64,000 nt of DNA from assembly GCF_013488225.1 (NCBI RefSeq), contig NZ_CP041239.1, positions 248,001-312,000 of the forward strand, in the 5' to 3' direction. The translations under genes were made by a program, and so were the position numbers. Positions within the stretch are counted from its first letter, which is position 1; every line of letters starts with the position of its first letter. Shown here in pieces: positions 1 to 8,915 of the stretch. This stretch comes from Sinorhizobium mexicanum (GTDB lineage Bacteria > Pseudomonadota > Alphaproteobacteria > Rhizobiales > Rhizobiaceae). The notes under the pieces were generated by a model. The model was not told where the DNA came from and searched no databases. It worked only from the letters and a program-made list of their open reading frames with translations.

Positions 1-1
1 C

Positions 2-208
2 TTCGCTTCGCGAGGCGACCGGCTCTGGGGCGAGTATGGCTTCAGGGATGCATTCAGCCCGGCGGTGGATTGGTACGCGGACTCCTATCTCGCCATCGAT
101 CAGGGGCAGATCGTTGTCATGATCGAGAACTATCGGAGCGGGCTCCTGTGGCGCCTCTTCATGAGCTGTCCGGAGATCCAGGCCGGGCTCGCGAAGCTCG
201 GCTTTTGA
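2..208 (+). CDS. C-terminal end of a glycoamylase-like protein (partial)
   Basis: The reading frame is open from the window edge and ends at TGA 206-208, giving about 68 residues. The stretch GEYGFRDAFSP followed by SYLAIDQGQIVVMIENYR and GLLWRLFMSCPEI matches, as I recall it, the end of the glycoamylase-like domain (PF10091) found in rhizobial glucan-processing proteins and at the end of cyclic beta-1,2-glucan synthases. The start lies outside the window, so the full length and any partner domains cannot be seen. It probably acts on a glucan at the cell envelope, by family inference only. No downstream gene is clearly in the same operon. Confidence 0.75.
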   Translation, partial: FASRGDRLWGEYGFRDAFSPAVDWYADSYLAIDQGQIVVMIENYRSGLLWRLFMSCPEIQAGLAKLGF

Positions 209-443
209 CGGAAAGACGCGGCAGGTCGCGGATGAAGAGATTGGTGGCGGTACCGCCCTTGAGGGCGAGGACGTCTCCGCTGCCACCAGCGGCAGGGCGC
301 GTGTCAGGAGCCGGACTTGTCTGTAGTAGGGGCTAGTGGCGTCCACCGCCCAGATCGAGGCGCTGCCGGATGAGATCGGCTTACGATAGCGCCAGGCCCT
401 CACGGACGCGCTTGCGTCCGAGCGGGGCGAGCTCAAACGCGTC

Positions 444-689
444 TTGGTGCCGGCTGCCGCGGAGCCGCGTTCGCTCCGGACGGCGGAAGACGGGATCTGC
501 CACTGGTTCGTGAGCGAAGGCGCCGTCGACATAAAACACCCGGAGCCCGCGGTCCCGATGGACGAGGCAACCTTCCGGTGGATCATGAACGAGGACGTGA
601 TGGCGACCGAGAAGCCGGCCGAAGGCATCCGCGTGTTCGCGCATGACCTGAAGATGCTCCGCCGGAGGATCGGCGAACACCTCCGGTGA
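444..689 (+). CDS. hypothetical small ORF
   Basis: An open frame of 81 codons, with in-frame sequence further upstream that also reads well (to about position 394). The C-terminal half ([18 protein letters not shown], then a basic [15 protein letters not shown] tail) has normal protein-like composition, but I do not recognise a family. There is no convincing ribosome binding site. It lies between a gene end and a broken GST gene, so it may itself be a remnant. Low confidence that it is expressed. Confidence 0.25.
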   Translation: MVPAAAEPRSLRTAEDGICHWFVSEGAVDIKHPEPAVPMDEATFRWIMNEDVMATEKPAEGIRVFAHDLKMLRRRIGEHLR

Positions 690-732
690 GTCCCGCGATG
701 TCGGCATGGCCGACAGCAAACGGGGAGCCGCG

Positions 733-1076
733 ATGATCGTGGTGCGCCGCCACCTGAACAACTCGAAGTCTCAGCGCATCCTGTGGCCGCTCAAGGAATT
801 GGGGCTGCCCTACGAAATCAAGTTCTACAAACGCCATGCGCAGACGAACGGCGCGGTCGAGGAGTTGAAGGCGGTCCTTCGGGAGCCCGTAACTATCCGT
901 TCGGCACTGAGCTGTCCGGCGCTGACGTTCAGCCAAGTTTCGTCAGAGAGTTGGCAGGCCGGCGGGCGGACCGTTCGCGCTATCCAAACCTCGAAGCCTG
1001 GATGCGCCGTTTCCAGTCGCGGCCGGCCTACCTCGCCGCGGTCGCTCGCGGCAGTGCCTACGCTCTCGCGGAGTGA
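733..1076 (+). pseudogene. glutathione S-transferase, internally deleted and frameshifted
   Basis: The N-terminal thioredoxin-like start of a GST is clear in one frame: IVVRRHLNNSKSQRILWPL, then LGLPYEIKFYKR. The C-terminal helical domain appears in a different frame near 890-1076 (TELSGADVQPSF, RYPNLEAWMRRFQSRPAYL and a terminal GSAYALAE). The roughly 100 residues normally between these parts are missing, and the two ends are out of frame. It cannot make a functional GST. An ATG at 706 or 733 could start the N-terminal part. This is one of two GST remnants in the first 7 kb, close to an intact GST/YghU operon. Confidence 0.85.
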
Positions 1077-1085
1077 AGGCCGGCG

Positions 1086-2120
1086 TCAGGCTGCACGGGA
1101 TTCCTTGATCGCATCTTCGGCCGGTGCGACACTTGAGAACAGGGTGCGCTGCGCCCTGGCACGGTATTTTGACGGGTCGCTACCGTAGTACCTGCGGAAA
1201 GTGCGCGTGAAGCTGCTCCGGCTCTGGTAGCCGGCTTTCAAGGCGACCTGGTCGATAGACAGCGCGTTGGCTGCGAGCAGGTCTGCTGCGCGGCGCATCC
1301 TCACGCGGCGGAGCAATGACATCGGGGACTCTCCGAAGGCGGCGGAAAACCGCGCCATGAAAGCTGAGCGGCTGAGACCGACGGCGTGCGACAGGCTCTG
1401 GACGGTGTGCGGCACGGACGGGCGCGAGGCCATCTCGGCGAAAGCCCGTGCGATCGGCGGATCGCTCAAGATCGAAAAGCGCTCCACCCACGCGTTCGTC
1501 GAGACCAGGCAGCGCCGTAGCAATGCGAGCAGAACGACTTTCAGCAGCGCCGCCGAAATCGGCCCTCCGCCAACGTCTTGGGCTGCGAGCTCGGCCATTG
1601 CGTAGGCTATCACCTGGTCGAGCTGGTCGTGCACGTCGAACGTCTCGACGATGGGCGTTACAAGGGAGGCGAACAAGTCGAGCGCCGGACCGTAGTTGGC
1701 TCGGAACGACCCGCACGCAAGCACCAGTGTCGGCGAGCCGTCCCCGACGGTGTGCCGCTGCGACGACCCCGGTGTGAAGCAGCCGTTGTTGTGCTTGCCG
1801 GCGTTCCGCGGCGCGGTCGGGTGCTCAGTCGCGGTGATCGTCATCGCCCGCCCAGGCGGGACGATCACCAACGTGTGCGGTGTCAGGCGTATGGGCGTTT
1901 CATCGTCAAGGAGGATGAACCCGGCGCCTCGAAGGCAGTAGTGGATGGTGGAGGCTGCCGCGCGGGCAACCGCCAAGTGGGCACCCGCCGCAAGCGCGCA
2001 CTCCGACAGGCTGACGAAGGTGACGTCCAAAGTGGTCATCAACTTGTCGAGGTCTTGTCGCGATATACGCCAGATCGGCTCGCCTGCCAAGTCCAGAAGC
2101 CGTATGTTGCTCATGCCCAT
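1086..2120 (-). CDS. AraC family transcriptional regulator with cupin sensor domain
   Basis: A DNA-binding activator or repressor. The N-terminal two thirds resembles the AraC-type cupin sensor domain (Cupin_6), with LRGAGFILLDDETPIRL and HTLVIVPPG. The last 110 residues are a double helix-turn-helix, with LSHAVGLSRSAFMARF, FGESPMSLLRRVRM and the signature end QVALKAGYQSRSSFTRTF followed by YYGSDPSKYR. The frame opens at 2168, but ATGs at 2120 and 2114 are more plausible starts because the conserved N-terminus begins there (SNIRLLDLAGEP). A close paralogue, also on the minus strand, lies at 34234-35259. Ligand and targets are unknown; the gene converges on the broken GST gene. Confidence 0.9.
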   Translation of the reverse strand: MGMSNIRLLDLAGEPIWRISRQDLDKLMTTLDVTFVSLSECALAAGAHLAVARAAASTIHYCLRGAGFILLDDETPIRLTPHTLVIVPPGRAMTITATEHPTAPRNAGKHNNGCFTPGSSQRHTVGDGSPTLVLACGSFRANYGPALDLFASLVTPIVETFDVHDQLDQVIAYAMAELAAQDVGGGPISAALLKVVLLALLRRCLVSTNAWVERFSILSDPPIARAFAEMASRPSVPHTVQSLSHAVGLSRSAFMARFSAAFGESPMSLLRRVRMRRAADLLAANALSIDQVALKAGYQSRSSFTRTFRRYYGSDPSKYRARAQRTLFSSVAPAEDAIKESRAA

Positions 2121-3058
2121 ATCAGCTCGGCTTCGGGACAGCGGGACGATGCCATCCCACGCAGGCATCCGGCCTACGCAACTGGGTGAAGGGTCCTTCC
2201 GCGTTCCAACCTGATCTGGGGTTTTGATCGGTTCGGTCTTCGTTGCCTTCGACTGAAAGAAGCAGCCACGAGTCGGTCGCTGTAACGGCTGGGACGGCCT
2301 CCGAGCCGCGACCGCCTGACGTCAAAGGGGCAGGGGTCTGGTGAGCGGGCAAGCGACCCAAAGCCATCGTGGATTCTGATGCGCGCATGCCAACCTCCCG
2401 AGCTTGGAAGAGCCATTCGCGGCAACTTCGTTACTCGTAATTTGATGGTTTTGCATGCCGTGAGCTATTGCACGTGGGTGGTGCGCAATGATCGATACGT
2501 TGCAGCAAGTAAACCTAGATTTAGTACGAACGTGTCGGACTTTTCATGTTCGCACGTCGCGCCCGCCGGAAGCTCCGGCCGTGGCGAATCAGAGAAAGTC
2601 GGGTGGCGAATGCAGCTCGCCGGCATCTGAGACGCGTCGAGTCGACACACCAAGGATTTGCTTCGATGCGAATGTATGAGTTCCCCGATTCCTCGTGGTC
2701 GAGGCGCCGCTGCTGCCGCCACCGGACAGGGTGCGTGCGTTGAGCTCATTCAACTTTATGGATGGATCAGTCCTGGCCGCTTTCAAGCGCTCGTTGCGAA
2801 ACGCGACAAGCCGGTGAGCGGGATAGCTGGCATAGGAGTCGCCCCAAACGCGGATGTCGTCGGAATAGCCACGAACCTCGGCGGCGGAGATCAATTGCGT
2901 GGGAACGCCGTCGCGCGGTCGTGCGGCAATGCAGGCACTCAGCTGGCCGCGCACAGCCCAAGGAGGATCGTCCCCCCGCAAGACCTTTGCCATGCACCGT
3001 TGATGGCGGCGAACAATGACCTGGTGTATCCGATTGGCCTCGCCGAAAGCTGTGCAGC
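2121..3058. other. gene-poor stretch between AraC and FixJ-like genes
   Basis: About 940 bases without a supported gene. Open frames exist on both strands, the longest on the minus strand at 2589-2993. None has a recognisable motif or a good ribosome binding site, and overlapping frames on the other strand are equally open. The minus-strand frame has a protein-like patch (SYASYPAHRLVAFRNERL) and could be a remnant, but I cannot name it. Confidence 0.4.
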
Positions 3059-3694
3059 TCAGGAGCGTTGCGGCTTGTCGTGCAGCAGCTTGAGCTTGTC
3101 CGCCATTCGGCCAAGCTCGGGAAGCGAACCGGCCTTCATCTTGTGCATAGCCCTGCTCCGATGCACCTTCACCGTGGCTTCGGCGATGCCGATATCATGG
3201 GCGATCTGTTTGCTCAGGCGGCCATGAGCGACCTGAATCATGATCTCGCGCTCCCTCGGGCTCAGCGAGCTGAAGCGCTCCCTAAGTGCGACAAGGTCCT
3301 TCTCACTTTCCCGCCGTACACGATCGCGGGACAGGCCGAGCTGGATCGCATCGAGGAGATCCTGGTCGCGGAACGGCTTGGTCAGGAATTCGATGGCTCC
3401 CCTCTTCATCGCCTGCACGGACATCGGGATATCTCCGTGACCCGTGATGAAGATGATCGGGAGTTCTCTGTTTGCGTCAGCCAGCTCGCGCTGCAAATCA
3501 AGACCGCTTTGCCCAGGCAATCTGACGTCGAGCACCAGGCAGGTCGGGCCATCAGGTAGATCAGATCCGAGAAAATCAGCTATGGACCCAAACATCTCTA
3601 CAGTGATGCCGACAGATCGCAACAAGCGCCCGACCGAGGCTCTGAGGTCCGGATCGTCGTCTATGACCAAGACGGTGGAGTTTGGATCAAGCAT
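3059..3694 (-). CDS. FixJ/NarL-type response regulator
   Basis: A two-domain response regulator of 211 residues. The receiver domain starts VLVIDDDPDLRASVGRLL, carries the phospho-acceptor Asp in CLVLDVRLPGQSGLDL, a switch Thr in FITGHGDIPMSVQAMK and the Lys in FLTKPF. A linker leads to a LuxR-type helix-turn-helix (LSPREREIMIQVAHGRLSKQ, then IGIAEATVKVHRSR). The GHGD and KRGA features are typical of the FixJ group. The start at 3694 is preferred over an upstream TTG because AGGGGG lies just before it. The receiver and the PAS kinase at 4027-6837 probably form one signalling cluster with it. Confidence 0.9.
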   Translation of the reverse strand: MLDPNSTVLVIDDDPDLRASVGRLLRSVGITVEMFGSIADFLGSDLPDGPTCLVLDVRLPGQSGLDLQRELADANRELPIIFITGHGDIPMSVQAMKRGAIEFLTKPFRDQDLLDAIQLGLSRDRVRRESEKDLVALRERFSSLSPREREIMIQVAHGRLSKQIAHDIGIAEATVKVHRSRAMHKMKAGSLPELGRMADKLKLLHDKPQRS

Positions 3695-4026
3695 CGCCGC
3701 CCCCTGGATCAAAGGATCACGGAAAAGAGCCTTTGTCTCAGTTCTCAGATTTGGTCCGCCCGCTCATTTCTAATCCCAATCACTCGACCTGAACAGCCTC
3801 ATCCATTTCTGGAGCATTCGGAGACATAGACGAAAGTTTACGCACGAGGAGACACCTCTCCGGCCTCCTCCCGCGGCAGCGCAACTTCGCCCGGGGATAA
3901 GCCAAAGTTTACAGAGCACTGGCGTTGCACACGTGGCATTCTTCACAAGGATCACGGAGCCGCACCCAGGGTGACGGGCACTATTGGGCTGCTTACACGG
4001 CGGTTGAGCGAACTGCCAAAGGCGGC
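3695..4026. other. divergent intergenic region between two response regulator genes
   Basis: About 330 bases separating the minus-strand FixJ-like gene from the plus-strand receiver gene. It must hold both promoters. I see no clear palindrome, FNR-type box or sigma-54 site. Confidence 0.4.
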
Positions 4027-4419
4027 ATGATGAAGAAGTTATTGGTTTCAGTCGTTGACGATGATCGATTCTTTCGCGAGTCCCTGCAAAGGCTCATGAG
4101 GTCGTTGGGCTACACCGTCGAGGGTTTTCCGTCAGCAGCCGATTTCCTCGCATCGCCTCGCCTCACGGAAACGGCTTGCCTCATCGCCGACATCAACATG
4201 CCTGCCATGACCGGGCTCGAACTGTACCGACACCTTGTCGATGCGGAGCGAAGGATTCCGACAATCCTCGTGACAGCCTACCCCCACGATGCCGATCGGG
4301 CCCGCGCACTGAACAATGGTGTCGTCTGCTATCTGCGCAAGCCAGTGGATGAGGACGATCTCAAGAGGTGTGTTAGCGCAGTGCTTACGGCGGGTGGAAC
4401 GAAAGCAGGAGATTCATGA
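4027..4419 (+). CDS. single-domain response regulator
   Basis: A stand-alone receiver of 130 residues: VSVVDDDRFFRESLQRLMRS, the phosphorylation Asp in CLIADINMPAMTGLELY, the Thr in ILVTAYPHDADRARA and the Lys in CYLRKPVDEDDL. There is no output domain, so it probably works as a phospho-shuttle or allosteric partner. The frame is open further upstream, but the start at 4027 follows AAAGGCGG and begins right before the conserved receiver. Its last codons overlap the end of the histidine kinase on the opposite strand by 6 bases. Pairing with that kinase is inferred from position. Confidence 0.9.
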   Translation: MMKKLLVSVVDDDRFFRESLQRLMRSLGYTVEGFPSAADFLASPRLTETACLIADINMPAMTGLELYRHLVDAERRIPTILVTAYPHDADRARALNNGVVCYLRKPVDEDDLKRCVSAVLTAGGTKAGDS

Positions 4420-6837
4420 TCTCGCTTCTGCGCCAGGCAAGGTGAACTGAAATACAGCGCCGCGAGGCTCGTTTGGCTCCGCCCACAGCCGACCCCCGTG
4501 GGCATCGATGATGGACCGGCATATCGACAAGCCCATCCCGGTTCCGCTGGGCTTGGTGGTATAGAACGCCTCGAAAACGCGCTCCAACTGCTCCGGATCG
4601 ATCCCTGGCCCGGTGTCGCGGACTGCCACGACGATTTCGGTGCCGTCTTGTTCGGTGCTGATCAACAGCTTTCGTTGCCCCATCTCGACCGCCTCGATTG
4701 CTTCGACTGCGTTCAGGATCAGGTTGAGGATGACTTGCTGTAGTTGAACCCGATCCCCCTCGACGAGACGCAACCCGTTGGCAAACCGGGTCTGGACCGA
4801 AACCGCTTTTTCGGTGGTTACGCTTCGCGCTAATGCGATCACTTCATCGATGGCAGCGTTGAGATCAAAGCACTCTTTTCTCGGCGGCGCCTTCTTCATT
4901 TGCTTGCGAATGCGGTCGATGATGGCCCCTGCTCGATCGGCATCACCGACAACGCAGGCAAGCGCTTCCCTGACCTCGCCCAAGTCTGGCGGCTGTATGT
5001 CAAGAAAATTCTGGGCTGCGCGGGCATTGTTCCGAGCACTGGCGATCGGTTGCGTGATTTCGTGAGACAGCGAGGCAGCCAATTCTCCCATCGTGCTTAC
5101 CCGGTTCATGTGAGCGAAATCCGATTGCATCTGCCGAAATCGCGACAGCGCCTCTTCGGCATGCATCTGATCATCTATGTCGCGAGAGAGGCCGTACCAC
5201 TGAACGATGCGCCCGCTCTCATCCCGCAGGGGCTCCGCGCTGCCTTCCATCCAGCGATAAACGCCATCTGCACGCCGCAGGCGAAACTTCTTGGAGAAGC
5301 GCTCGCCGGTGACGAAGGAATGGTTGAGCGCTTGCTTGAGGCTGTCCGCATCATCGGGATGGACGGCGCCCTCTATAATGGCGGCCAGCCGGCCCATGCC
5401 AGGCTTCTCCGCATCTGCTATCGCTGTGCCGAGAAAATTCCTCAGTCGCTTGCTGAGGAAAGTGGGCTCTCCCTCCGGACTCAATCTCCAGATGAGGCTC
5501 GGAACCATCTCCACGAGCTGCGAGAACTCGCGCTCCCGCTCGCGCAAGGCCTCCTCGGCTTTCTTGCGCTCCGTGATATCCATAAAACCGACCAGGCTCT
5601 TGTCGGCGACTGCGCCGGGGCGGGCGGTCGTGAAAAGGACATCGATGACGCCGCCGTCCATTCGCGCCACCTTAGTCTCTTCCTGGAAAACCTCCTCACC
5701 GCGATAACGCGCCTCGATGGAGCGGCGGATGGTGGAAATGCCCGGCTGCCAGTAGCGGGTAATCGGGCCGCGCATCGTCTCTGCATTCCTTGCGCCGAAC
5801 ATTTCGATGGTGTGCTGGTTGACCTCTTCGACTTCCAGCGCTTCCAGCGCGCGCGGCAGGAATTCGGGGTGCTCGTCGATATAGGTTTGGAGATCCGTTA
5901 CACCTCGCGCCCGCAACTCCTTGAACAGGGGAACGAGCTTGCTGGCGTCCACCTGGGTCAGCCCGATCGGCATATAATGGAACAGGTCGCGGTAGCGGCG
6001 CTCGCTTTTCTGCAAGTCCTCTTCTGCGTGCACTTGATCGTCAATATCGTGGCAGAGGCCGTACCACTGAACGATGTGCTCGTCTTCGTCCCGCAATGGT
6101 TCGGCGCGGCTCGACATCCAGCGATAGACGCCGTCAGCGCGGCGCAGGCGATACCGCATAGCGAAACTCTCGCCGGTGACGAGGCAGCGGTTGACGGTGT
6201 CCCTAAACTTCGCTGCGTCGTCCGGGTGGACGGTCTCTATAATCGCGTCCAGCCGGCTCATTCCCGGCCTGTCCGTATCCGCTACGTCCAGGCCGAGGAA
6301 ATCAACCATGCGCTTGTTGAAGAAGGTCGGCTCGCCGTCCGGCGTCAGCCGCCAAAGGTGACTCGGAACCATGTCTACAAGCTGTGAGAGTTCCCGCTCC
6401 CGCTCGCGCAGCGCCGCCTCGGCCCGCTTCTGGTCGTCAATGTCCATTGTCGTGCCGTACCATTGGGTGATACGCCCCTGACTATCGCGTGAGGGTCGTC
6501 CTGAGTTTCGAAACCAGCGATACACACCATCGGCGCGGCGCAGACGATGCTCTGCGTCATAGTGATCGCCCGTTTCGAGGCAATGCCGCCATCTGGCGGC
6601 GACTCGATCATAGTCGTCGGGATGGACGAACCGACGCCAGCCAAACTCATCCTCGTCGTCGGGAGTATTAAGAACTTCGCGCGCGTTACCGAGGAAAGCA
6701 AGGGTGTTTGGACTGACATACGTGAACCTTCCGGTGGCGTCGGCCGACCATGCGTGGCCGGGCATGCTCTCGATAATTTGCAGCGCGCGCTTCGCTTCGG
6801 AGTCGCTTTCGACACGTGAGTTGAATGCTGTCGTCAT
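4414..6837 (-). CDS. multi-PAS sensor histidine kinase
   Basis: A soluble sensor kinase of 807 residues with no membrane segment. Four PAS/PAC modules follow in order: residues about 20-140 (HAWSADATGRFTYVSPNTLAF), 150-275, 280-410 (YRDLFHYMPIGLTQVD, more divergent) and 415-560. Modules 2 and 4 are very alike (GEPTFFNKRMVDFLG and GEPTFLSKRLRNFLG), which points to internal duplication. The phosphotransfer domain has the H-box LAASLSHEITQPIASARNN. The ATPase domain has an N-box (NLILNAVEAIEAV), a G1 box (DTGPGIDPEQL) and a G2 box (GTGMGLSICRSIIDAHGG). This kinase type usually signals through FixJ-like regulators such as the one at 3059. The signal sensed is unknown. Confidence 0.92.
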   Translation of the reverse strand: MTTAFNSRVESDSEAKRALQIIESMPGHAWSADATGRFTYVSPNTLAFLGNAREVLNTPDDEDEFGWRRFVHPDDYDRVAARWRHCLETGDHYDAEHRLRRADGVYRWFRNSGRPSRDSQGRITQWYGTTMDIDDQKRAEAALRERERELSQLVDMVPSHLWRLTPDGEPTFFNKRMVDFLGLDVADTDRPGMSRLDAIIETVHPDDAAKFRDTVNRCLVTGESFAMRYRLRRADGVYRWMSSRAEPLRDEDEHIVQWYGLCHDIDDQVHAEEDLQKSERRYRDLFHYMPIGLTQVDASKLVPLFKELRARGVTDLQTYIDEHPEFLPRALEALEVEEVNQHTIEMFGARNAETMRGPITRYWQPGISTIRRSIEARYRGEEVFQEETKVARMDGGVIDVLFTTARPGAVADKSLVGFMDITERKKAEEALREREREFSQLVEMVPSLIWRLSPEGEPTFLSKRLRNFLGTAIADAEKPGMGRLAAIIEGAVHPDDADSLKQALNHSFVTGERFSKKFRLRRADGVYRWMEGSAEPLRDESGRIVQWYGLSRDIDDQMHAEEALSRFRQMQSDFAHMNRVSTMGELAASLSHEITQPIASARNNARAAQNFLDIQPPDLGEVREALACVVGDADRAGAIIDRIRKQMKKAPPRKECFDLNAAIDEVIALARSVTTEKAVSVQTRFANGLRLVEGDRVQLQQVILNLILNAVEAIEAVEMGQRKLLISTEQDGTEIVVAVRDTGPGIDPEQLERVFEAFYTTKPSGTGMGLSICRSIIDAHGGRLWAEPNEPRGAVFQFTLPGAEARS

Positions 6838-6934
6838 TGCCTATTCCAGCCGGACAAAGAAGGCCTGGGGACTATCGCTGCTTAATATAGCACTTGTTCC
6901 GGGAAGGTTCAGGCTCCGCTTCTGGCGCTGGGCG

Positions 6935-7078
6935 CGTATGAGGTGGGTGCCGGTCGACACGAGCGAGGGGAAGCACACTAGCCCTCATTTCGCGTCGTCA
7001 ATCCCAACGGCAAGGTAACCCGCTGGCCCCGTTCCCAAACGTCACGCGGTGGTTCAAGACGATCGAAGGGGCCGCAGC
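6935..7078 (+). pseudogene. short remnant of a glutathione S-transferase gene
   Basis: Fragments closely resemble the intact GST that starts 230 bases downstream. VPVDTSEGKH corresponds to VPVDTSKGEQH. A frame-shifted VNPNGKV corresponds to INPNGKV, and LAPFPNVTRWFKTIE corresponds to LAPFPNLKRLFETVD. The order is kept, but most of the middle is deleted and at least two frame changes occur. This is what is left of a tandem second GST gene. Confidence 0.75.
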
Positions 7079-7309
7079 GAAATCAAGGAGAGTGCAATGA
7101 ACCTCCGACGCCAGAGACACGGTCGAAGCCGTTTCAGATCTCCTAGGACGCGGCTACGGCCCACGATTACCGAATAAGAATTCTCTCGGTCGGGCCAAGT
7201 CGGATCCTTTCACAAATCGCCGTGAAGATATTGCCATTCCTCCCCGTCCATGCCTTTTTAGGTCGTACGTTCTAAAATGCAATCCGAAACGTTGCCTCAA
7301 GGAGGAACG

Positions 7310-8014
7310 ATGATCCGCTTCTATTTCCACCCGACGCCCAATCCAGCGAAGGTTGCCCTCTTTCTGGAGGAAGCAGAGCTCCCCTACGAGGCCGTGCCGG
7401 TCGACACCAGCAAGGGCGAGCAGCACCTGACGGCGTTTCGTGCCATCAATCCGAACGGCAAGGTTCCGGCAATCGTGGACACGGAAGGTCCTGGCGGCAA
7501 GGAGGCACGCGTCTTCGATTCGACGGCGATCCTGATCTATCTCGCCGAAAAAACCGGGAAGTTTCTGGGCGCGCCCGAAGACCGACCCGAGTTGCTATCC
7601 TGGCTCCTGTTCATCGCCTCTGGCCTCGGCCCGTTCTCAGGCCAGGCCGTGCATTTCCAGTTCGCGGCACCCGAGGGACTTGATTATGCGGTGAATCGCT
7701 ACCGCCGCGAGGCGGAGCGCCATTACCAGGTCTTGAACGACCATCTCGAGGATCGGAACTACATCGTCGGCGAGACCTACACCATCGCCGACATTTCGGC
7801 CTGGGGTTGGCTCGACCGCGCTTCGCGTGTGAGGAAGGGCGCCGACGATCCGCTCGCGCCGTTCCCGAACCTCAAGCGCCTGTTCGAGACAGTCGATGCC
7901 CGACCTGCCGTGGCTCGTGCGCGTGACATCGGCAAAGGCCATCCCTTCAAGCAGGTCAATGACGAGGAGACCAAGCGCGCGCTCTTCCCGTCGAATTTCC
8001 CGCCTGCAGCGTAG
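7310..8014 (+). CDS. glutathione S-transferase family protein
   Basis: A cytosolic GST of 234 residues that would conjugate or transfer glutathione to small electrophiles or disulfides. The thioredoxin-fold domain reads RFYFHPTPNPAKVALFLEE, LPYEAVPVDTSKG, INPNGKVPAIVD and the glutathione-binding FDSTAILIYLAEK. The helical domain ends with ETYTIADISAWGWLDRAS and RPAVARA. ATG 7310 is chosen because AAGGAGGAACG precedes it directly; an earlier in-frame ATG at 7277 has no such site. It is the first gene of a three-gene operon with the YghU-type GST (22 bases on) and an SDR. Confidence 0.92.
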   Translation: MIRFYFHPTPNPAKVALFLEEAELPYEAVPVDTSKGEQHLTAFRAINPNGKVPAIVDTEGPGGKEARVFDSTAILIYLAEKTGKFLGAPEDRPELLSWLLFIASGLGPFSGQAVHFQFAAPEGLDYAVNRYRREAERHYQVLNDHLEDRNYIVGETYTIADISAWGWLDRASRVRKGADDPLAPFPNLKRLFETVDARPAVARARDIGKGHPFKQVNDEETKRALFPSNFPPAA

Positions 8015-8036
8015 GTAATTCCCTGGAGAACACATC

Positions 8037-8915
8037 ATGAGCGATAGCAGCGAGTATATCCCACCCAAGGTCTGGACCTGGGAGAAGGCCAGCGGCGGCA
8101 CCTTCTCCAACATCAATCGGCCGATCGCCGGCGCGACCCACGAGAAGGAACTACCCGTGGGCAAGCACCCCCTGCAGCTCTATTCGCAAGGAACGCCGAA
8201 CGGCCAGAAGGTCACGATCATGCTGGAGGAACTGCTGGCGCTTGGCCACGGTGGCGCCGAATATGATGCCTGGCTGATCAGAATCGGCGAAGGCGACCAG
8301 TTCAGCTCCGGGTTCGTCGAGATCAATCCGAACTCCAAGATTCCGGCGCTTGTGGACCGCAGCGAGCCGACGCCAATCCGAGTCTTCGAATCCGGCGCTA
8401 TCCTCGTGTACCTCGCCGAAAAGTTCGGTGCGTTCCTGCCGACGGATCGCCCGGCCCGCGCTGAAACGTTCTCCTGGCTGTTCTGGCAGATGGGTTCGGC
8501 GCCCTTCCTTGGCGGCGGCTTCGGCCATTTCTATGCCTATGCGCCGACCAAGCTCGAATACCCTATCAACCGCTATGCCATGGAGGCTAAGCGCCAGCTC
8601 GACGTGCTCGATCGCCGATTAGCCGACAACGAGTTCGTCGCCGGCGCCGACTACACCATCGCCGACATGGCGATCTGGCCCTGGTACGGCGGGCTCGTGA
8701 AGGGCTGGCAGTACGATGCGGCAGAGTTTCTGTCTGTGCAGGATTACGCAAACGTTGTCCGCTGGGCCGACCAGATCTTTGCCCGGCCCGCCGTCGCACG
8801 TGGTCGAAAGGTCAATCGCACGAGCGGCACCCCGTCGAGCCAGCTACATGAACGGCACGACGCCAGCGATTTCAATATCAGAACGCAAGACAAGCTCTTG
8901 GGAGAACAGGCATGA
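8037..8915 (+). CDS. yghU: YghU-type glutathione S-transferase / disulfide-bond oxidoreductase
   Basis: A 292-residue member of the Nu-class GSTs typified by E. coli YghU, which bind two glutathione molecules and reduce disulfides. The long N-terminal extension YIPPKVWTWEKASGGTFSNI with NRPIAGATHEK is diagnostic. The core follows: LQLYSQGTPNGQKVTIMLEE, EINPNSKIPALVDRS, VFESGAILVYLAEKFG and ADYTIADMAIWPWYGG. The C-terminal tail, with a DNA-like low-complexity stretch near residues 262-292, is longer than usual. It starts 22 bases after the upstream GST, and its stop overlaps the start of the SDR gene (ATGA), so the three are translated together. Confidence 0.93.
   Translation: MSDSSEYIPPKVWTWEKASGGTFSNINRPIAGATHEKELPVGKHPLQLYSQGTPNGQKVTIMLEELLALGHGGAEYDAWLIRIGEGDQFSSGFVEINPNSKIPALVDRSEPTPIRVFESGAILVYLAEKFGAFLPTDRPARAETFSWLFWQMGSAPFLGGGFGHFYAYAPTKLEYPINRYAMEAKRQLDVLDRRLADNEFVAGADYTIADMAIWPWYGGLVKGWQYDAAEFLSVQDYANVVRWADQIFARPAVARGRKVNRTSGTPSSQLHERHDASDFNIRTQDKLLGEQA

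Noticed and set aside
2589..2993. Minus-strand frame with a protein-like patch
   Set aside because: No family recognised, no ribosome site, and plus-strand frames are equally open; not enough for a gene call.
4900..6387. Long open frame on the plus strand opposite the PAS kinase
   Set aside because: It is antisense to a gene with clear PAS, H-box and ATPase motifs; its own sequence has no motif and follows from the GC bias of the third codon position.
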